Source: Candidatus Poribacteria bacterium (GTDB taxonomy: Bacteria; Poribacteria; WGA-4E; WGA-3G). Taken from it: a stretch of DNA of 64,000 nucleotides. This document shows, one piece after another, positions 8,774 to 17,386 of the stretch. The notes under the pieces were generated by a model. It was not told where the DNA came from. It saw only the letters and a list, made by a program, of their open reading frames with translations, and ran no database searches. The stretch is taken from contig JAJEIE010000001.1 of the NCBI GenBank assembly GCA_022827625.1, positions 45,684-109,683 of the forward strand. The letters run 5' to 3'. How positions within the stretch are numbered: position 1 is the first letter of the stretch; each line of letters begins with the position of its first letter. A program made the position numbers and the translations under genes.

Positions 8774-9754
8774 ATGACGAAATGTGCGCTTATCAGCGGT
8801 AGAGGTATGGGGTTAATGCACGGTGGGAACTTCCACAACCATCCGGACGCCGAAGTCGTCGCAGTGTGCGATATGGACCCGGAACTTCTCGCGAAAGCAG
8901 AAGAACAATTTGGGGCACCGGGATATTCATCAATTGAGGAGCTCCTCGCGAATTGCGATGCAGAACTCGTGCTCCTCATTGTGAATGAGACCCGCCGTAT
9001 TCCACCGCTTCGGCAATTGCTCGCAGCCGGACGCAATGTGTTCACGGAGAAACCACTCTGTGGATTAGAGGGACAACATCGTGTACGGGAACCCGATCTC
9101 GCTGTTGCAGCACCCGCTATATCCGCATGGCGCGACTCCGGACTCAAGTTCGGCATTGACTTCAACTACCGATTTATGCACCATTTCCGAAAACTTCACG
9201 ATGACGTTGCGGAAGGTCGGTTGGGCGAAATTCGGATGGTACATGCCCGGGCGCACTTCAACTGTTGGTCACACGTTATCGACCAAATCCTCTGGACGAT
9301 GGGTACACCGGAGTGGGTGAGCGTTATCGGGAATCCGAAGCAAGATCGCGACTGGGAACGACTGATTCATATCGGTTGGGAAAACGGGGTTATCGGATCC
9401 CTGAGCGGCACGAACCTATGGGGCTACGATGATCACCCGCTCCGAGTGAAAATCCTTGGTGAGACATCTTACGCTGAAGCACGCGGCTTAGAGGGCTGGT
9501 ACTGTCGGCGAAAAGCGAATAGCTCCGAACACGAGGAACTCTGGGAAGCTGAGGATGGCAATCCAGAGATGCCGGAGTCTTTTAAGCGGATGGCGGATGG
9601 TGTTATTAAAGCGATGCACGCCGATACAGCTTTTCCCGCTGACGGTGAAGCCGCATGGAATGAATTGTTGTTTGAAGCAGCGGTACATCGCTCTGCCTTG
9701 CAAAATGGGGCGCGGGTATTCCTCTCAGATGTCGAGCACGCAGCGTCCGTCTAA
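8774..9754 (+). CDS. Gfo/Idh/MocA family oxidoreductase
   Basis: 326 residues. An N-terminal Rossmann segment SGRGMGLMHGGN is followed by VVAVCDMD and the family motif TEKPLCG (E92-K93-P94), where the Lys is catalytic. The C-terminal half has the alpha/beta substrate domain with IDFNYRFMHHF and HVIDQILWTMG. Members oxidise or epimerise sugars, inositols or sugar acids with NAD(P). It follows the secreted lectin-like gene after 18 bases and a good ribosome site (AGAAAGGAA), so both are likely in one transcript. Confidence 0.88.
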   Translation: MTKCALISGRGMGLMHGGNFHNHPDAEVVAVCDMDPELLAKAEEQFGAPGYSSIEELLANCDAELVLLIVNETRRIPPLRQLLAAGRNVFTEKPLCGLEGQHRVREPDLAVAAPAISAWRDSGLKFGIDFNYRFMHHFRKLHDDVAEGRLGEIRMVHARAHFNCWSHVIDQILWTMGTPEWVSVIGNPKQDRDWERLIHIGWENGVIGSLSGTNLWGYDDHPLRVKILGETSYAEARGLEGWYCRRKANSSEHEELWEAEDGNPEMPESFKRMADGVIKAMHADTAFPADGEAAWNELLFEAAVHRSALQNGARVFLSDVEHAASV

Positions 9755-9780
9755 CCGAATGTGCAACGGACAATATTCTT

Positions 9781-9809
9781 GTAGGGGCAGGCATAGGACC
9801 TGCCCCTAC
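9781..9809. terminator. Perfect 11-bp hairpin between convergent genes
   Basis: GTAGGGGCAGG and CCTGCCCCTAC pair perfectly across a 7-base loop. The hairpin lies between the 3' ends of convergent genes and could end transcription from both sides, though U-runs are short. Its GC-rich sequence in a moderate-GC region also fits a REP-like dispersed palindrome. Confidence 0.5.
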
Positions 9810-9820
9810 GCAATTCTGGT

Positions 9821-10873
9821 TTAGGCAGCACCGCCTTCAACAGCGATCTTAATCGCGTCTTTGCCGTCTAAGTGATAACTGCCATGCAGCGCGTCGAAAC
9901 CTTTGGACACATCTTCTAATGGAAGGATGTGACTGACAAACCCTTCAAATAAGTGGGCGTGTTTTTCAAGCATCGGAATGGCGCGGAGGAAATGCTTTCG
10001 CTCGAATCCCCAACCGGCTTCCAATCTCAAGTTTTTACGCATCAGCATCTGATTTGGATTGCAGTCAAAGGAGCCGACATCTACGAAATGTCCATAGACG
10101 ACGTAAGTTCCGCTATGCCTGATATAATCCAAGCCTTCAGGGATAGCACCGAGGAAACCCGTGCATTCGTAGACGACATCCGCGCCTTCGCCTTGTGACG
10201 TATTTTCTCGGACAATCTTTTTCCGTTCTTCCGGGTCGGGTACTTCGGCGATGTCAATGATAAGGTCTGCTCCCAATCTCTTCGCCATTTCAAGCCTTCC
10301 TGGAGGTCCACCGACGACGATCAGCCGACCGGCACCAGAGACTCTCGCCCAATTGAGTGCAAGCAGCCCAATCGGACCCGTTCCTTGAATCACCACTGTA
10401 TCCCCAAATTCTATTTTGCCACGTGACACACAATGCGCTGCACAAGAAGCCGGTTCGGCGAGAACAGCGATTTCCGGGGGCAGATCGGTTTTAAGGAACA
10501 TATTTGTGTCTGGATTTGAAAGATAGATGTACTCACTGAATCCCCCGCGCAGATACGGTGCTTCTTCCGATGGTGAGAAACCGAGTCCACCACTCGGAGA
10601 GAGTGCGATTCTGTCCCCTTCTTTAACCGGATTTCCGAGGTAATCTGTTTCGACACCTTCCCCGAGCGTCTCAATTACGCCGACGTTCTCGTGTCCGAGG
10701 ATAATATCGTGTTTGATGTGCCCGAATTCCCAGTTGTGGAGGTCGGTGCCACAGATACCACCTAACTCCTGACGTACGAGAACCGTACCGGGGGCGGGAT
10801 CAACTATCGGATATTCTCGGACTTCAAAATTTTTGCCACTCATCACGGTGGCACGTGCGGTTCTGGTTGCCAT
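9821..10873 (-). CDS. Zinc-dependent MDR alcohol/sorbitol-type dehydrogenase
   Basis: 350 residues. Catalytic zinc ligands C41 in GGICGTDLHNW and H61-E62 in LGHENVGVIETLGEGV are present, as is the nucleotide-binding loop VIQGTGPIGLLALNWARVSG. The four-Cys structural zinc lobe seen in classical alcohol dehydrogenases is absent. The family oxidises secondary alcohols, polyols or threonine with NAD. It lies 12 bases downstream of the other MDR reductase on the same strand, a probable two-gene operon. Confidence 0.87.
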   Translation of the reverse strand: MATRTARATVMSGKNFEVREYPIVDPAPGTVLVRQELGGICGTDLHNWEFGHIKHDIILGHENVGVIETLGEGVETDYLGNPVKEGDRIALSPSGGLGFSPSEEAPYLRGGFSEYIYLSNPDTNMFLKTDLPPEIAVLAEPASCAAHCVSRGKIEFGDTVVIQGTGPIGLLALNWARVSGAGRLIVVGGPPGRLEMAKRLGADLIIDIAEVPDPEERKKIVRENTSQGEGADVVYECTGFLGAIPEGLDYIRHSGTYVVYGHFVDVGSFDCNPNQMLMRKNLRLEAGWGFERKHFLRAIPMLEKHAHLFEGFVSHILPLEDVSKGFDALHGSYHLDGKDAIKIAVEGGAA

Positions 10874-10885
10874 TGTAAAACTCCT

Positions 10886-11872
10886 TTATACTTTGATGAT
10901 TATCTTGCCGAGTTTCTCACCCGTGAAAAGTGCCATAAACGCTTTTGGTGCATTCTCTAAACCTTCTACGATTGTCTCTTCCCACTGTATCTTGCCTTCA
11001 GATATCCACTGACGCATGTCACGGTAGAATTCAGCGTTGCGTTCCATAAAATCGGTGACGATAAATCCCTGCAATCTAATCCGTTTACCGATCGCGGAAC
11101 TGAGGTTTGTCGGACCTGGTGTCGGCTCAATATCGTTGTATTGGGAGATCATGCCACACAGCGGAATACGCCCGTGCATGTTCATCACCGCAAGCGCAGC
11201 TTGGAGATGTCTGCCACCGACGTTCTCAAAGTAAACATCAAGCCCATCTGGGCAGTACTTCCTGAGCTCGGCTTCCAGATCATCGACATTTTTATAGTTA
11301 AAAGCCGCGTCAACGCCCGCTTTTTCCAGTAGCCACGCGACTTTCTGATCAGAACCGGCACTCGCAACAACTCGACAGCCTTTAATTTTAGCGATTTGGC
11401 AGACGATTGAACCCACCGCGCCTGCCGCTGCGGAGACGAAAACGGTTTCACCTGCTTTGGGCTGACCTATCTCCAGAAAACCGAAATAGGCGGTGCGTCC
11501 TGGCATACCGACTGCGCCTAAGAACGATTGTAGTGGCGCGATCGTCAGATCGACCGGTGTTACACTTTCTGCCGACGCGATGTAATGATCCCGCCATCCG
11601 AGCATACCCGTTACATAATCTCCAACTTGAAACTGATCGCTGTTGGATTGCACAATCTGACCGGCACATCTGCCTTCCAGCGGTTTGCCGAGTTCGACAC
11701 CCCGCATAGCCCCCCGCATATATGGGTCTACGGATGTGTATAGGTTTTGGACTAATACCTCTCCCTCGGCAGGTTCAGAAAGGGATACCTCCACGAGTTC
11801 AAAATCACTTTCTTTGGGCATACCGACGATCCGATTCTTAAGACGAATTTGCCGACTTACAAGATTCGACAT
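10886..11872 (-). CDS. NADP-dependent MDR reductase (leukotriene/curcumin reductase-like)
   Basis: 328 residues without zinc ligands. The N-terminal SRQIRLKNRIVGMP.ESDFELVEV, the substrate region YTSVDPYMRGAM, the glycine loop AAAGAVGSIVCQIAKIKG and the late block PTNLSSAIGKRIRLQGFIV are typical of the prostaglandin/curcumin reductase group (YncB/CurA type). These reduce the C=C bond of enones and alkenals with NADPH. It is first in a two-gene operon with a zinc MDR dehydrogenase. A GAGAGGAGAA ribosome site precedes the ATG. Confidence 0.87.
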   Translation of the reverse strand: MSNLVSRQIRLKNRIVGMPKESDFELVEVSLSEPAEGEVLVQNLYTSVDPYMRGAMRGVELGKPLEGRCAGQIVQSNSDQFQVGDYVTGMLGWRDHYIASAESVTPVDLTIAPLQSFLGAVGMPGRTAYFGFLEIGQPKAGETVFVSAAAGAVGSIVCQIAKIKGCRVVASAGSDQKVAWLLEKAGVDAAFNYKNVDDLEAELRKYCPDGLDVYFENVGGRHLQAALAVMNMHGRIPLCGMISQYNDIEPTPGPTNLSSAIGKRIRLQGFIVTDFMERNAEFYRDMRQWISEGKIQWEETIVEGLENAPKAFMALFTGEKLGKIIIKV

Positions 11873-11973
11873 TCTGTTCTCCTCTCGACTGATAATTTAA
11901 TTTATTTAATCGATATTATGCAATGATAACATATCTGAGAAAAAAGTCAAGATTGCAGAAATAAAGAATTCGC

Positions 11974-12002
11974 TTGACACTTGCTTGTGAATGTGGTTTG
12001 AT
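11974..12002 (+). promoter_or_regulatory. Candidate sigma-70 promoter for methyltransferase gene
   Basis: TTGACA, 17 bases, TTTGAT. The -35 box is perfect and the -10 box matches 4 of 6. It lies 55 bases upstream of the ATG at 12057, in the divergent gap. Confidence 0.5.
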
Positions 12003-12056
12003 TTATGGTGAATACCCTTAGTTTGTGCGACCCACTACTCATTATTAGGAGAAGAA

Positions 12057-12830
12057 ATGAACGATTCCCTTGGCGAATTTCTGAGAACCGACTTTGGACA
12101 TGAGGTATACGATAGATGGTATCTTGAGCAAGGCAGCTACAATTTTGAGACGCCAGCATTTGTAAGAAGGCACTTCCCTTTCTATGAAAAGGCACTGCTA
12201 TTGTCTAAAGATGACAAAATATTAGAGGCGGGTTGCGGGATTGGAAGCTATGCGCGTGAATTTGCACGACGTGGTTATCATGTTGTTGGCATGGACATGT
12301 CGTCCAATTTTCTGTCTGAGGCGCGAAAAATTACACAACGCGAAAATTTAGAAATTGAATATGTTTTGGGTGACTACAATGAATTGGGTTTTGAAGAGAA
12401 ATTTTCTGTTATTTTCTTTGAAGGCTCGTTTTTCTACAGGTCCAAAGAGGGTTTGGTGTCGCTCCTAAAACGAAGCTATAAAGCATTGATGCCTAACGGC
12501 AGGCTGTACTTTGTGCATAAGAATCGATCTATATGGAAGCCAAGGCCCCCGATGGCTAATTGGAGTGAAATTAAGAAAAACGTGTTTGTCCTACAAAAAG
12601 CAGAATATGATGAAAGCGATGGTATAGAAAGATGTGCTTGGCTTAAAATAGATTTAGAGACGCAGAAACATTACAGATGTGATTTTTTTAATCAGCACCT
12701 CCGTACAGATGAACTCAAGGACTGTCTGGTCGCGGCTGGATTTACGGATTTCCGTTTCTATAAAAAGCGTAGATTGGGAGATTTCGATCCTCAGAATGAT
12801 AGCGACTTTTCTGTAGTCGCCCAAAAATGA
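12057..12830 (+). CDS. Class I SAM-dependent methyltransferase
   Basis: 257 residues. Motif I is ILEAGCGIGSYAREFARRG (55-73), followed by VVGMDMSSNFL (motif post I, D80 for ribose binding) and EYVLGDYNELGFEEKFSVI (motifs II and III). The fold is the Methyltransf_25/11 type that acts on small molecules. The substrate is not evident. It is followed after 38 bases by the first phytanoyl-CoA dioxygenase, so a shared transcript is possible. AGGAGAAG precedes the start. Confidence 0.87.
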   Translation: MNDSLGEFLRTDFGHEVYDRWYLEQGSYNFETPAFVRRHFPFYEKALLLSKDDKILEAGCGIGSYAREFARRGYHVVGMDMSSNFLSEARKITQRENLEIEYVLGDYNELGFEEKFSVIFFEGSFFYRSKEGLVSLLKRSYKALMPNGRLYFVHKNRSIWKPRPPMANWSEIKKNVFVLQKAEYDESDGIERCAWLKIDLETQKHYRCDFFNQHLRTDELKDCLVAAGFTDFRFYKKRRLGDFDPQNDSDFSVVAQK

Positions 12831-12868
12831 TAGCAACAACCTAAATAGGGTTAGAGGTAACTATTGTT

Positions 12869-13708
12869 ATGAACGTCGAAAGACCCAAAGAGAAATACGA
12901 TCAGCTAATTGCTGATGGGTATTGTGTGATTGAAGATGTTTTGAAGGCAGAGATACTTACCCGCCTGCGGACGGTAACTGACGAATTGCTTGACGCGCAG
13001 ACGGAAGATGAACGCGCTGCGCATCGCTCATCTGGCAGCATGATTAGCGTGTATATGGATCCGCTGTTCGCTGAATTGGTTGCTTACCGGCGCGCCCTGC
13101 AGGCTCTTGAGGCTTTGGGGTTCTTGAGACCGAAATGGTCGTCGGGCTATGTCATCAGCAAACCGGCGCAGAGTCCACCGCTATTTTGGCATCAAGACTG
13201 GTGGGGGTGGGACGATCCGTGCAGCTACACGGCACTCCCTCAACAGTTGTTTTTGATGTACTATTTGGTTGACACAACGCCTTATAACGGGTGTCTCCGT
13301 GTTATTGGCGGCTCGCATCTCAATCGACATCCACTGCACGATATACTCCCCAGTGCGCATGGTGACGCATTGCAACGTGTAGAGGATCCGAACCATCCAG
13401 CATACCAGCAGATCCATGGTGAAGTTGACATACCGGTGAAAGCGGGAGATTTGGTTATCGGCGATTCTCGATTGTTACACGCTTCGCACGGCAATCAATC
13501 AGATGAACGCCGGACTGTGATTACGCTCTGGTATCATCCGTTTTTTGCGTTGTTACCGGTAAGTATGCAAGCACATATCGGGAGACTCCGGCAAAGTTTC
13601 GCGTGGTCGGACGCAGAGTGGGCACGAATCGCCGAACTGGCACCGGTCTGTGACGGCGACGTTGAACCGTTGAAATGGAATCGGAATCCGGGACCTGACT
13701 TGAAGTAG
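12869..13708 (+). CDS. Phytanoyl-CoA dioxygenase (PhyH) family protein
   Basis: 279 residues. An Fe(II)/2-oxoglutarate oxygenase fold with iron ligands H108-x-D110 in FWHQDWWGW and a distal His in RLLHASHGN (H204), plus Arg in SDERRT for 2-oxoglutarate. LRVIGGSHLNRH matches the PhyH consensus strand. The family hydroxylates unactivated carbons in lipids, alkaloids or small acids. Poribacteria carry many paralogues. Substrate unknown. It lies between a methyltransferase and a second PhyH gene on the same strand. Confidence 0.88.
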   Translation: MNVERPKEKYDQLIADGYCVIEDVLKAEILTRLRTVTDELLDAQTEDERAAHRSSGSMISVYMDPLFAELVAYRRALQALEALGFLRPKWSSGYVISKPAQSPPLFWHQDWWGWDDPCSYTALPQQLFLMYYLVDTTPYNGCLRVIGGSHLNRHPLHDILPSAHGDALQRVEDPNHPAYQQIHGEVDIPVKAGDLVIGDSRLLHASHGNQSDERRTVITLWYHPFFALLPVSMQAHIGRLRQSFAWSDAEWARIAELAPVCDGDVEPLKWNRNPGPDLK

Positions 13709-13821
13709 TTGAGCTCTGATATGGGCGGAATTTGGTTTAAAAAAAACTATTTCATGATACACTATACGGCGTGTAGGATTTAAACACGTAATTGTAATAT
13801 CTGAATGAAAGGTGTTTTTCT

Positions 13822-14580
13822 ATGACACAATCCCCGATTTTTCATCCTTACACATTTGGTGAAGCAGAACGAAAAAAAATGGATAGCGATGGACATTTCG
13901 TTCTTCCAGGCTTGCTCACGCCAGACGCGCAAGAGAAACTAACAAACGCACTCTCACATATCCTTGAACTCTCGCGCACGTCAACGGAAGGACATGAACC
14001 GAACCGATTTTCAGCGGAATATAATGCTTATCTCGAAAGCCTAATTGCACACCCGCAGATGCTTGAACTCACACGGAAGGTTTTAGGCGAAGATATCCGA
14101 TACGATCACTGTGTCAGTCTAAACCGACCGGGTGGTAATGGTGGTATCGGATGGCACAGCCACGAATATGCAGATGACGATCCGAGTTTAGGGTTCATCC
14201 GTATTTTCTTCTATGTCAACGGATTTGAACCCGAAGATGGCGGTTTAAAGGCTGTTCCGGGAAGCCACCTCTATCGAGATGCCAGGATTCATGCACCGAC
14301 GGATGAAGCACTCCGTGAAGGTTGGCTCGCTGGCAGAAAGCATCCAGAGACCAGCGAACCGCTTGAGATCGAGGCGTTGTCGGCACCTTCCGGCACAGTT
14401 GCGTTGATGTGGACCCATGCCGCACACGCTGTGTCGCCGAGAAAAGAAGATAGTAATACACGGTGGTGTGTCGTCTATGCCTATCGGAATCCTGGCAGAC
14501 CGTCCCGCGCCCGCTGGCTTACGCCTGAATTTGAGCGAAAGCCGATTCCCGGTGCAGAAGGATTGATGTCTCTTTATTAG
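13822..14580 (+). CDS. Phytanoyl-CoA dioxygenase (PhyH) family protein
   Basis: 252 residues, similar in fold but not close to the PhyH protein upstream. The iron site reads H112-S-H114 in IGWHSHEYADD, instead of the usual HxD. The distal His is in MWTHAAHAVSPR, and DGGLKAVPGSHLYRD matches the conserved strand. An HxH site occurs in some divergent relatives, but whether iron binds normally needs testing. A sulfatase begins 47 bases downstream on the same strand. Confidence 0.85.
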   Translation: MTQSPIFHPYTFGEAERKKMDSDGHFVLPGLLTPDAQEKLTNALSHILELSRTSTEGHEPNRFSAEYNAYLESLIAHPQMLELTRKVLGEDIRYDHCVSLNRPGGNGGIGWHSHEYADDDPSLGFIRIFFYVNGFEPEDGGLKAVPGSHLYRDARIHAPTDEALREGWLAGRKHPETSEPLEIEALSAPSGTVALMWTHAAHAVSPRKEDSNTRWCVVYAYRNPGRPSRARWLTPEFERKPIPGAEGLMSLY

Positions 14581-14627
14581 CAGATAGCAAATTGCGAACC
14601 GCGAATCGCGAACCGCGAACAACGATT
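14580..14627. repeat. Short degenerate tandem repeat before sulfatase start
   Basis: Near-identical units of the form GCGAACC, GCGAATC, GCGAACC, GCGAACA stand between the second PhyH stop and the sulfatase ATG at 14628. They resemble one half of the larger degenerate repeats at 50209-50325 and 57017-57147, which also lie directly before start codons. Confidence 0.55.
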
Positions 14628-16046
14628 ATGCCACAGAATAAACCACACATTCTATTCCTCATCAACGACGAACACCGTCCCGATATCCAGCCAATCGAAG
14701 GGGACACGGCTATTCGCATGCCGACGCTTTCTCGGTTTATAGAGGAGGGGACCTACTTCCGCAACGCTTATACACCTTCGCCAATTTGCGTCCCTGCCCG
14801 ACAGAGTTTCCTGTCAGGTCTTTATCCGCGTAACTGTGGGAGTCTCAACTTCGGTGACCCGATGCCGACAGAAGTCCGGACGATTCCGGGTCAGCTGGGA
14901 AACTATGGGTATTACACCTGCTGCGCAGGAAAAATGCACTTTGTCGGGACGGATGTGATGCACGGTTGGCGTGAACGGATCGGACGCGATATTATCGGCA
15001 ATAACGGATATCCGTATCCTGCTGTTCGGGATGAACACCACGCACAGATTGAACCGGAACCAGGGACGGGTATGAAACAGAACAAGGTGATTCAAGAGAT
15101 CCGCGATGCTCAACCCGGTTTAGGGCAGTGGATGATTCATGACCAATACAATGTGGATGGTGCGCTGCTGTTCCTTGAGGAGTATTTTGTCAACGCCTCC
15201 TATGATCGTCCGAAAGCAAATCCGCTCTGTATGGCGGTAAGTCTCATAGCACCACACTATCCCTATCAGTGTCCGATGGATCTGTTTACCTACTACATGC
15301 AGCGGGTGGAGCCCATCGTTGAAGAACCCAATGAGCAGTTTGAATGCCACGATTTTTTCAGAGTTCGGGTCGGTGAAGACGTTACCTATCGTCAGGCACA
15401 CCGCGCCACTGCTGCCTACTACGGGATGATTGAGTGGATGGACGCACAGTTCAACCGTGTTATCGAGAAACTCGAACACCTGAACGTCTTGGACGATTTT
15501 ATTATTGTTTTTCTTTCTGATCACGGTGAGATGCTCGGCACGAAAGGCGTGTGGGAAAAACAGAGTTTCTTTGAGGCTTCCGCTCGCGTGCCACTTTCTA
15601 TCTGGTACCCGAAGCGATTTGGACGAGGACCGAGAATCGTTGAGCAGAATGTTTCCTTGGTCGATCTGTTTCCGACTGTATGCGAGTTAGCAGAAATCCC
15701 CGCACCTGATGAACTTGATGGACATTCACTCGTGCCGCTGATTGAAGGTAATATGACCGGTTGGCACGACACTGTTTATAGCGAACTCTGGCGCGCCCAA
15801 AATGGCCCCTCTGTGATGGTCAAAGCGGGCAGTTTGAAGTACTTCCGATTTGACAACAACAAGGGGTGGCCCGAACAACTCTTTGATCTTTCCAAAGACC
15901 CAGATGAACGAAACAACTTAATTGATACACCCGCCTACGCCGATGCGCTCTTGAAGCTGCGTGCGAAAGCCGATGCTTTACCGCCGCCGCGTCGTAAAGA
16001 TGAGAACAATAGGTTTATTGATCCGTATCGCACGATTTTGAAATAA
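14628..16046 (+). CDS. Sulfatase (Cys-type, alkaline phosphatase superfamily)
   Basis: 472 residues from ATG 14628; an upstream in-frame ATG at 14592 only adds repeat-derived residues. The start KPHILFLINDEHRPD is the metal-binding strand. The active-site signature is C54-V-P-A-R58, so Cys is converted to formylglycine by a maturase not in this window. IVFLSDHGEMLGTKGVWEKQSFFE is the second metal block. No signal peptide is seen, so it is cytoplasmic or exported by an unseen route. The family removes sulfate esters from polysaccharides or choline sulfate. Confidence 0.9.
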   Translation: MPQNKPHILFLINDEHRPDIQPIEGDTAIRMPTLSRFIEEGTYFRNAYTPSPICVPARQSFLSGLYPRNCGSLNFGDPMPTEVRTIPGQLGNYGYYTCCAGKMHFVGTDVMHGWRERIGRDIIGNNGYPYPAVRDEHHAQIEPEPGTGMKQNKVIQEIRDAQPGLGQWMIHDQYNVDGALLFLEEYFVNASYDRPKANPLCMAVSLIAPHYPYQCPMDLFTYYMQRVEPIVEEPNEQFECHDFFRVRVGEDVTYRQAHRATAAYYGMIEWMDAQFNRVIEKLEHLNVLDDFIIVFLSDHGEMLGTKGVWEKQSFFEASARVPLSIWYPKRFGRGPRIVEQNVSLVDLFPTVCELAEIPAPDELDGHSLVPLIEGNMTGWHDTVYSELWRAQNGPSVMVKAGSLKYFRFDNNKGWPEQLFDLSKDPDERNNLIDTPAYADALLKLRAKADALPPPRRKDENNRFIDPYRTILK

Positions 16047-16373
16047 TAATGACTTGTTCTTAAAACGCTCGAGCATAAACGCATCAGATGATTCCACAAA
16101 GGATTCTTGTGAGGTCTTGCATCATTATTGCGTTAACAATTCGTAAAGTAATAACACCCCTGTGGTAGCTCCTACCCCTGCGGCAGCCCCTTTTCTCCTA
16201 AGGGAGAGGCTTCCGGTCCCGTCCACTGCGGCGGATACAGTTCTATATCGTTGTCCCGGTTGATCATAACGGTTTCTCCACGCTCGCGGACGGAGAACAT
16301 CCTTTCGATCTACCCAGATTTGTTCTTGCACAATACCTGCATTTCAGGGTATATTATATGGAGGTACTAACTT
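16047..16373. other. Intergenic region without a supported gene
   Basis: The 327 bases hold no convincing gene. On the minus strand there are two overlapping short frames (68 and about 42 codons) over a more GC-rich stretch (16150-16320). One, reading SVRERGETVMINRDNDIELY, looks protein-like and could be the remnant of a lost gene. The 3' end supplies a GGAGG ribosome site for the small ORF at 16374. Confidence 0.4.
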
Positions 16374-16601
16374 ATGGCACATATTGATAAGGTTAAGGAG
16401 GAAATTGGCTGGTTAAAGGTAGTCTTCGCCATTTTGATTGCTGCGGATATTTCCTTAGTCGCATGGTTAGCTCAGAACCACCAAAAAGCCGAGCCGTTTC
16501 TGGTTATAGCAAGTGTAATCGGGGCATTTCTGGTTACGTTTGTAATTGTTTGGATCAACAGTGTCGCATATCGAAAAATTAATGATCTGGAGGAATTGTG
16601 A
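16374..16601 (+). CDS. Small two-helix membrane protein, first of an overlapping pair
   Basis: 75 residues. A short charged head (HIDKVKEEIGWLK) precedes transmembrane helix 1 (about 14-32). After the linker AQNHQKAEP comes helix 2 (about 42-62), and the protein ends in a charged tail (YRKINDLEEL). GGAGG lies 9 bases before the ATG. The stop codon overlaps the start of a 30-residue ORF by one base (TGATG), a sign of translational coupling. I do not recognise a named family. The head and tail are coiled-coil-like and may oligomerise. Neighbours are a NUDIX and an ATPase gene on the other strand. Confidence 0.75.
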   Translation: MAHIDKVKEEIGWLKVVFAILIAADISLVAWLAQNHQKAEPFLVIASVIGAFLVTFVIVWINSVAYRKINDLEEL

Positions 16602-16693
16602 TGGAATGGGCACCAATTCTCGCGTTTGCAGTGTTTCTTGTGGGTCTCGGTATAGTTGCTGGGACTGCTATAAGGAATGCTTATAAAGATTAG
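16601..16693 (+). CDS. Tiny single-helix membrane protein coupled to the upstream ORF
   Basis: 30 residues: MEWAPILAFAVFLVGLGIVA forms one transmembrane helix, then TAIRNAYKD, a short basic tail. Its ATG overlaps the stop of the 75-residue ORF by one base, and GGAGGA stands 6 bases upstream inside that ORF. The ordered arrangement (ribosome site, overlap, helix plus charged tail) argues for a real gene despite its size. Function is unknown; a membrane-complex subunit or a small toxin are both possible. Confidence 0.65.
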   Translation: MEWAPILAFAVFLVGLGIVAGTAIRNAYKD

Positions 16694-16872
16694 TACTTAC
16701 GCAGATACTATAAACAAAAGATTAATAATCCAAGCACCTCCAAAGTTAGTCCTTCATGGTCTACACAAGTTGTCGTCTCCTTAGATCTAACAGACAGTTG
16801 TGCCTATTTATACTAAAGTTTGGACAATTCTTGTCTTTGGATAGTAGTGGGTGCTTCCATCCAAGAGATTCC

Positions 16873-17340
16873 TCACCTGATAAAAGTCGCCGCTTTTCCA
16901 CTATAGGCATCTTTGATACGTTGCGTGTGGTTTGAAAGCATATCCAATTCTTCTATTTCTTGGTAGGAGAAGTATCCGTATTCGGTCGTTTCACAACTCA
17001 GCCGAAGTTCACCACCGACAATTTCCGCTTCAAAGCATAGTGCTATCAATTGGATTTTGTTTCCGTCTCGATATACAATCAATTCGTGTGGGGTTGTGTA
17101 AACGCCGATTAAGTGCTTTACGGCGACCTGTAAACCTGTCTCTTCTTCGACTTCTCGAACACACGCCTCACTTGCGCTTTCGCCCGATTCCATCCCTCCA
17201 CCCGGTAGACACCACTGGTTGTTATCCTCGCGTCTTGTGAGTAGAAGCTTTTCGCGGTTCTCGTCAAAAATCGCAGCAGAACATCCGACGCGAAGTGTGC
17301 CGTTTTCTCCAATCCGATATCCTGTAATAATTTGAGCCAT
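16873..17340 (-). CDS. NUDIX hydrolase
   Basis: 155 residues from ATG 17340, chosen for its GGAGA site 8 bases upstream; a longer frame would overlap the ATPase gene. The NUDIX box is complete from GGGMESGESASEACVREVEE to ETGL, with the REVEEE metal-binding glutamates. NUDIX enzymes cleave nucleoside diphosphates linked to another group, such as oxidised dNTPs, ADP-ribose or nucleotide sugars. The substrate is not predictable. It follows the DUF234-type ATPase gene by 46 bases. Confidence 0.88.
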   Translation of the reverse strand: MAQIITGYRIGENGTLRVGCSAAIFDENREKLLLTRREDNNQWCLPGGGMESGESASEACVREVEEETGLQVAVKHLIGVYTTPHELIVYRDGNKIQLIALCFEAEIVGGELRLSCETTEYGYFSYQEIEELDMLSNHTQRIKDAYSGKAATFIR

Positions 17341-17386
17341 TTCTATTCTCCATTTGTTGTTGAAAAATATGTTTTTACTGGACAGG

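Noticed and set aside
16125..16331. 68-codon minus-strand frame in the gap after the sulfatase
   Set aside because: Composition is repeat-like (GAAAGVGATTGVLLL) and a second overlapping frame is equally open; no start signal. Treated as non-coding or remnant.
16694..16872. RNA gene in the gap before the NUDIX gene
   Set aside because: Only a short AAGCACC/GGTGCTT inverted pair is visible; no tRNA-like or known RNA fold.
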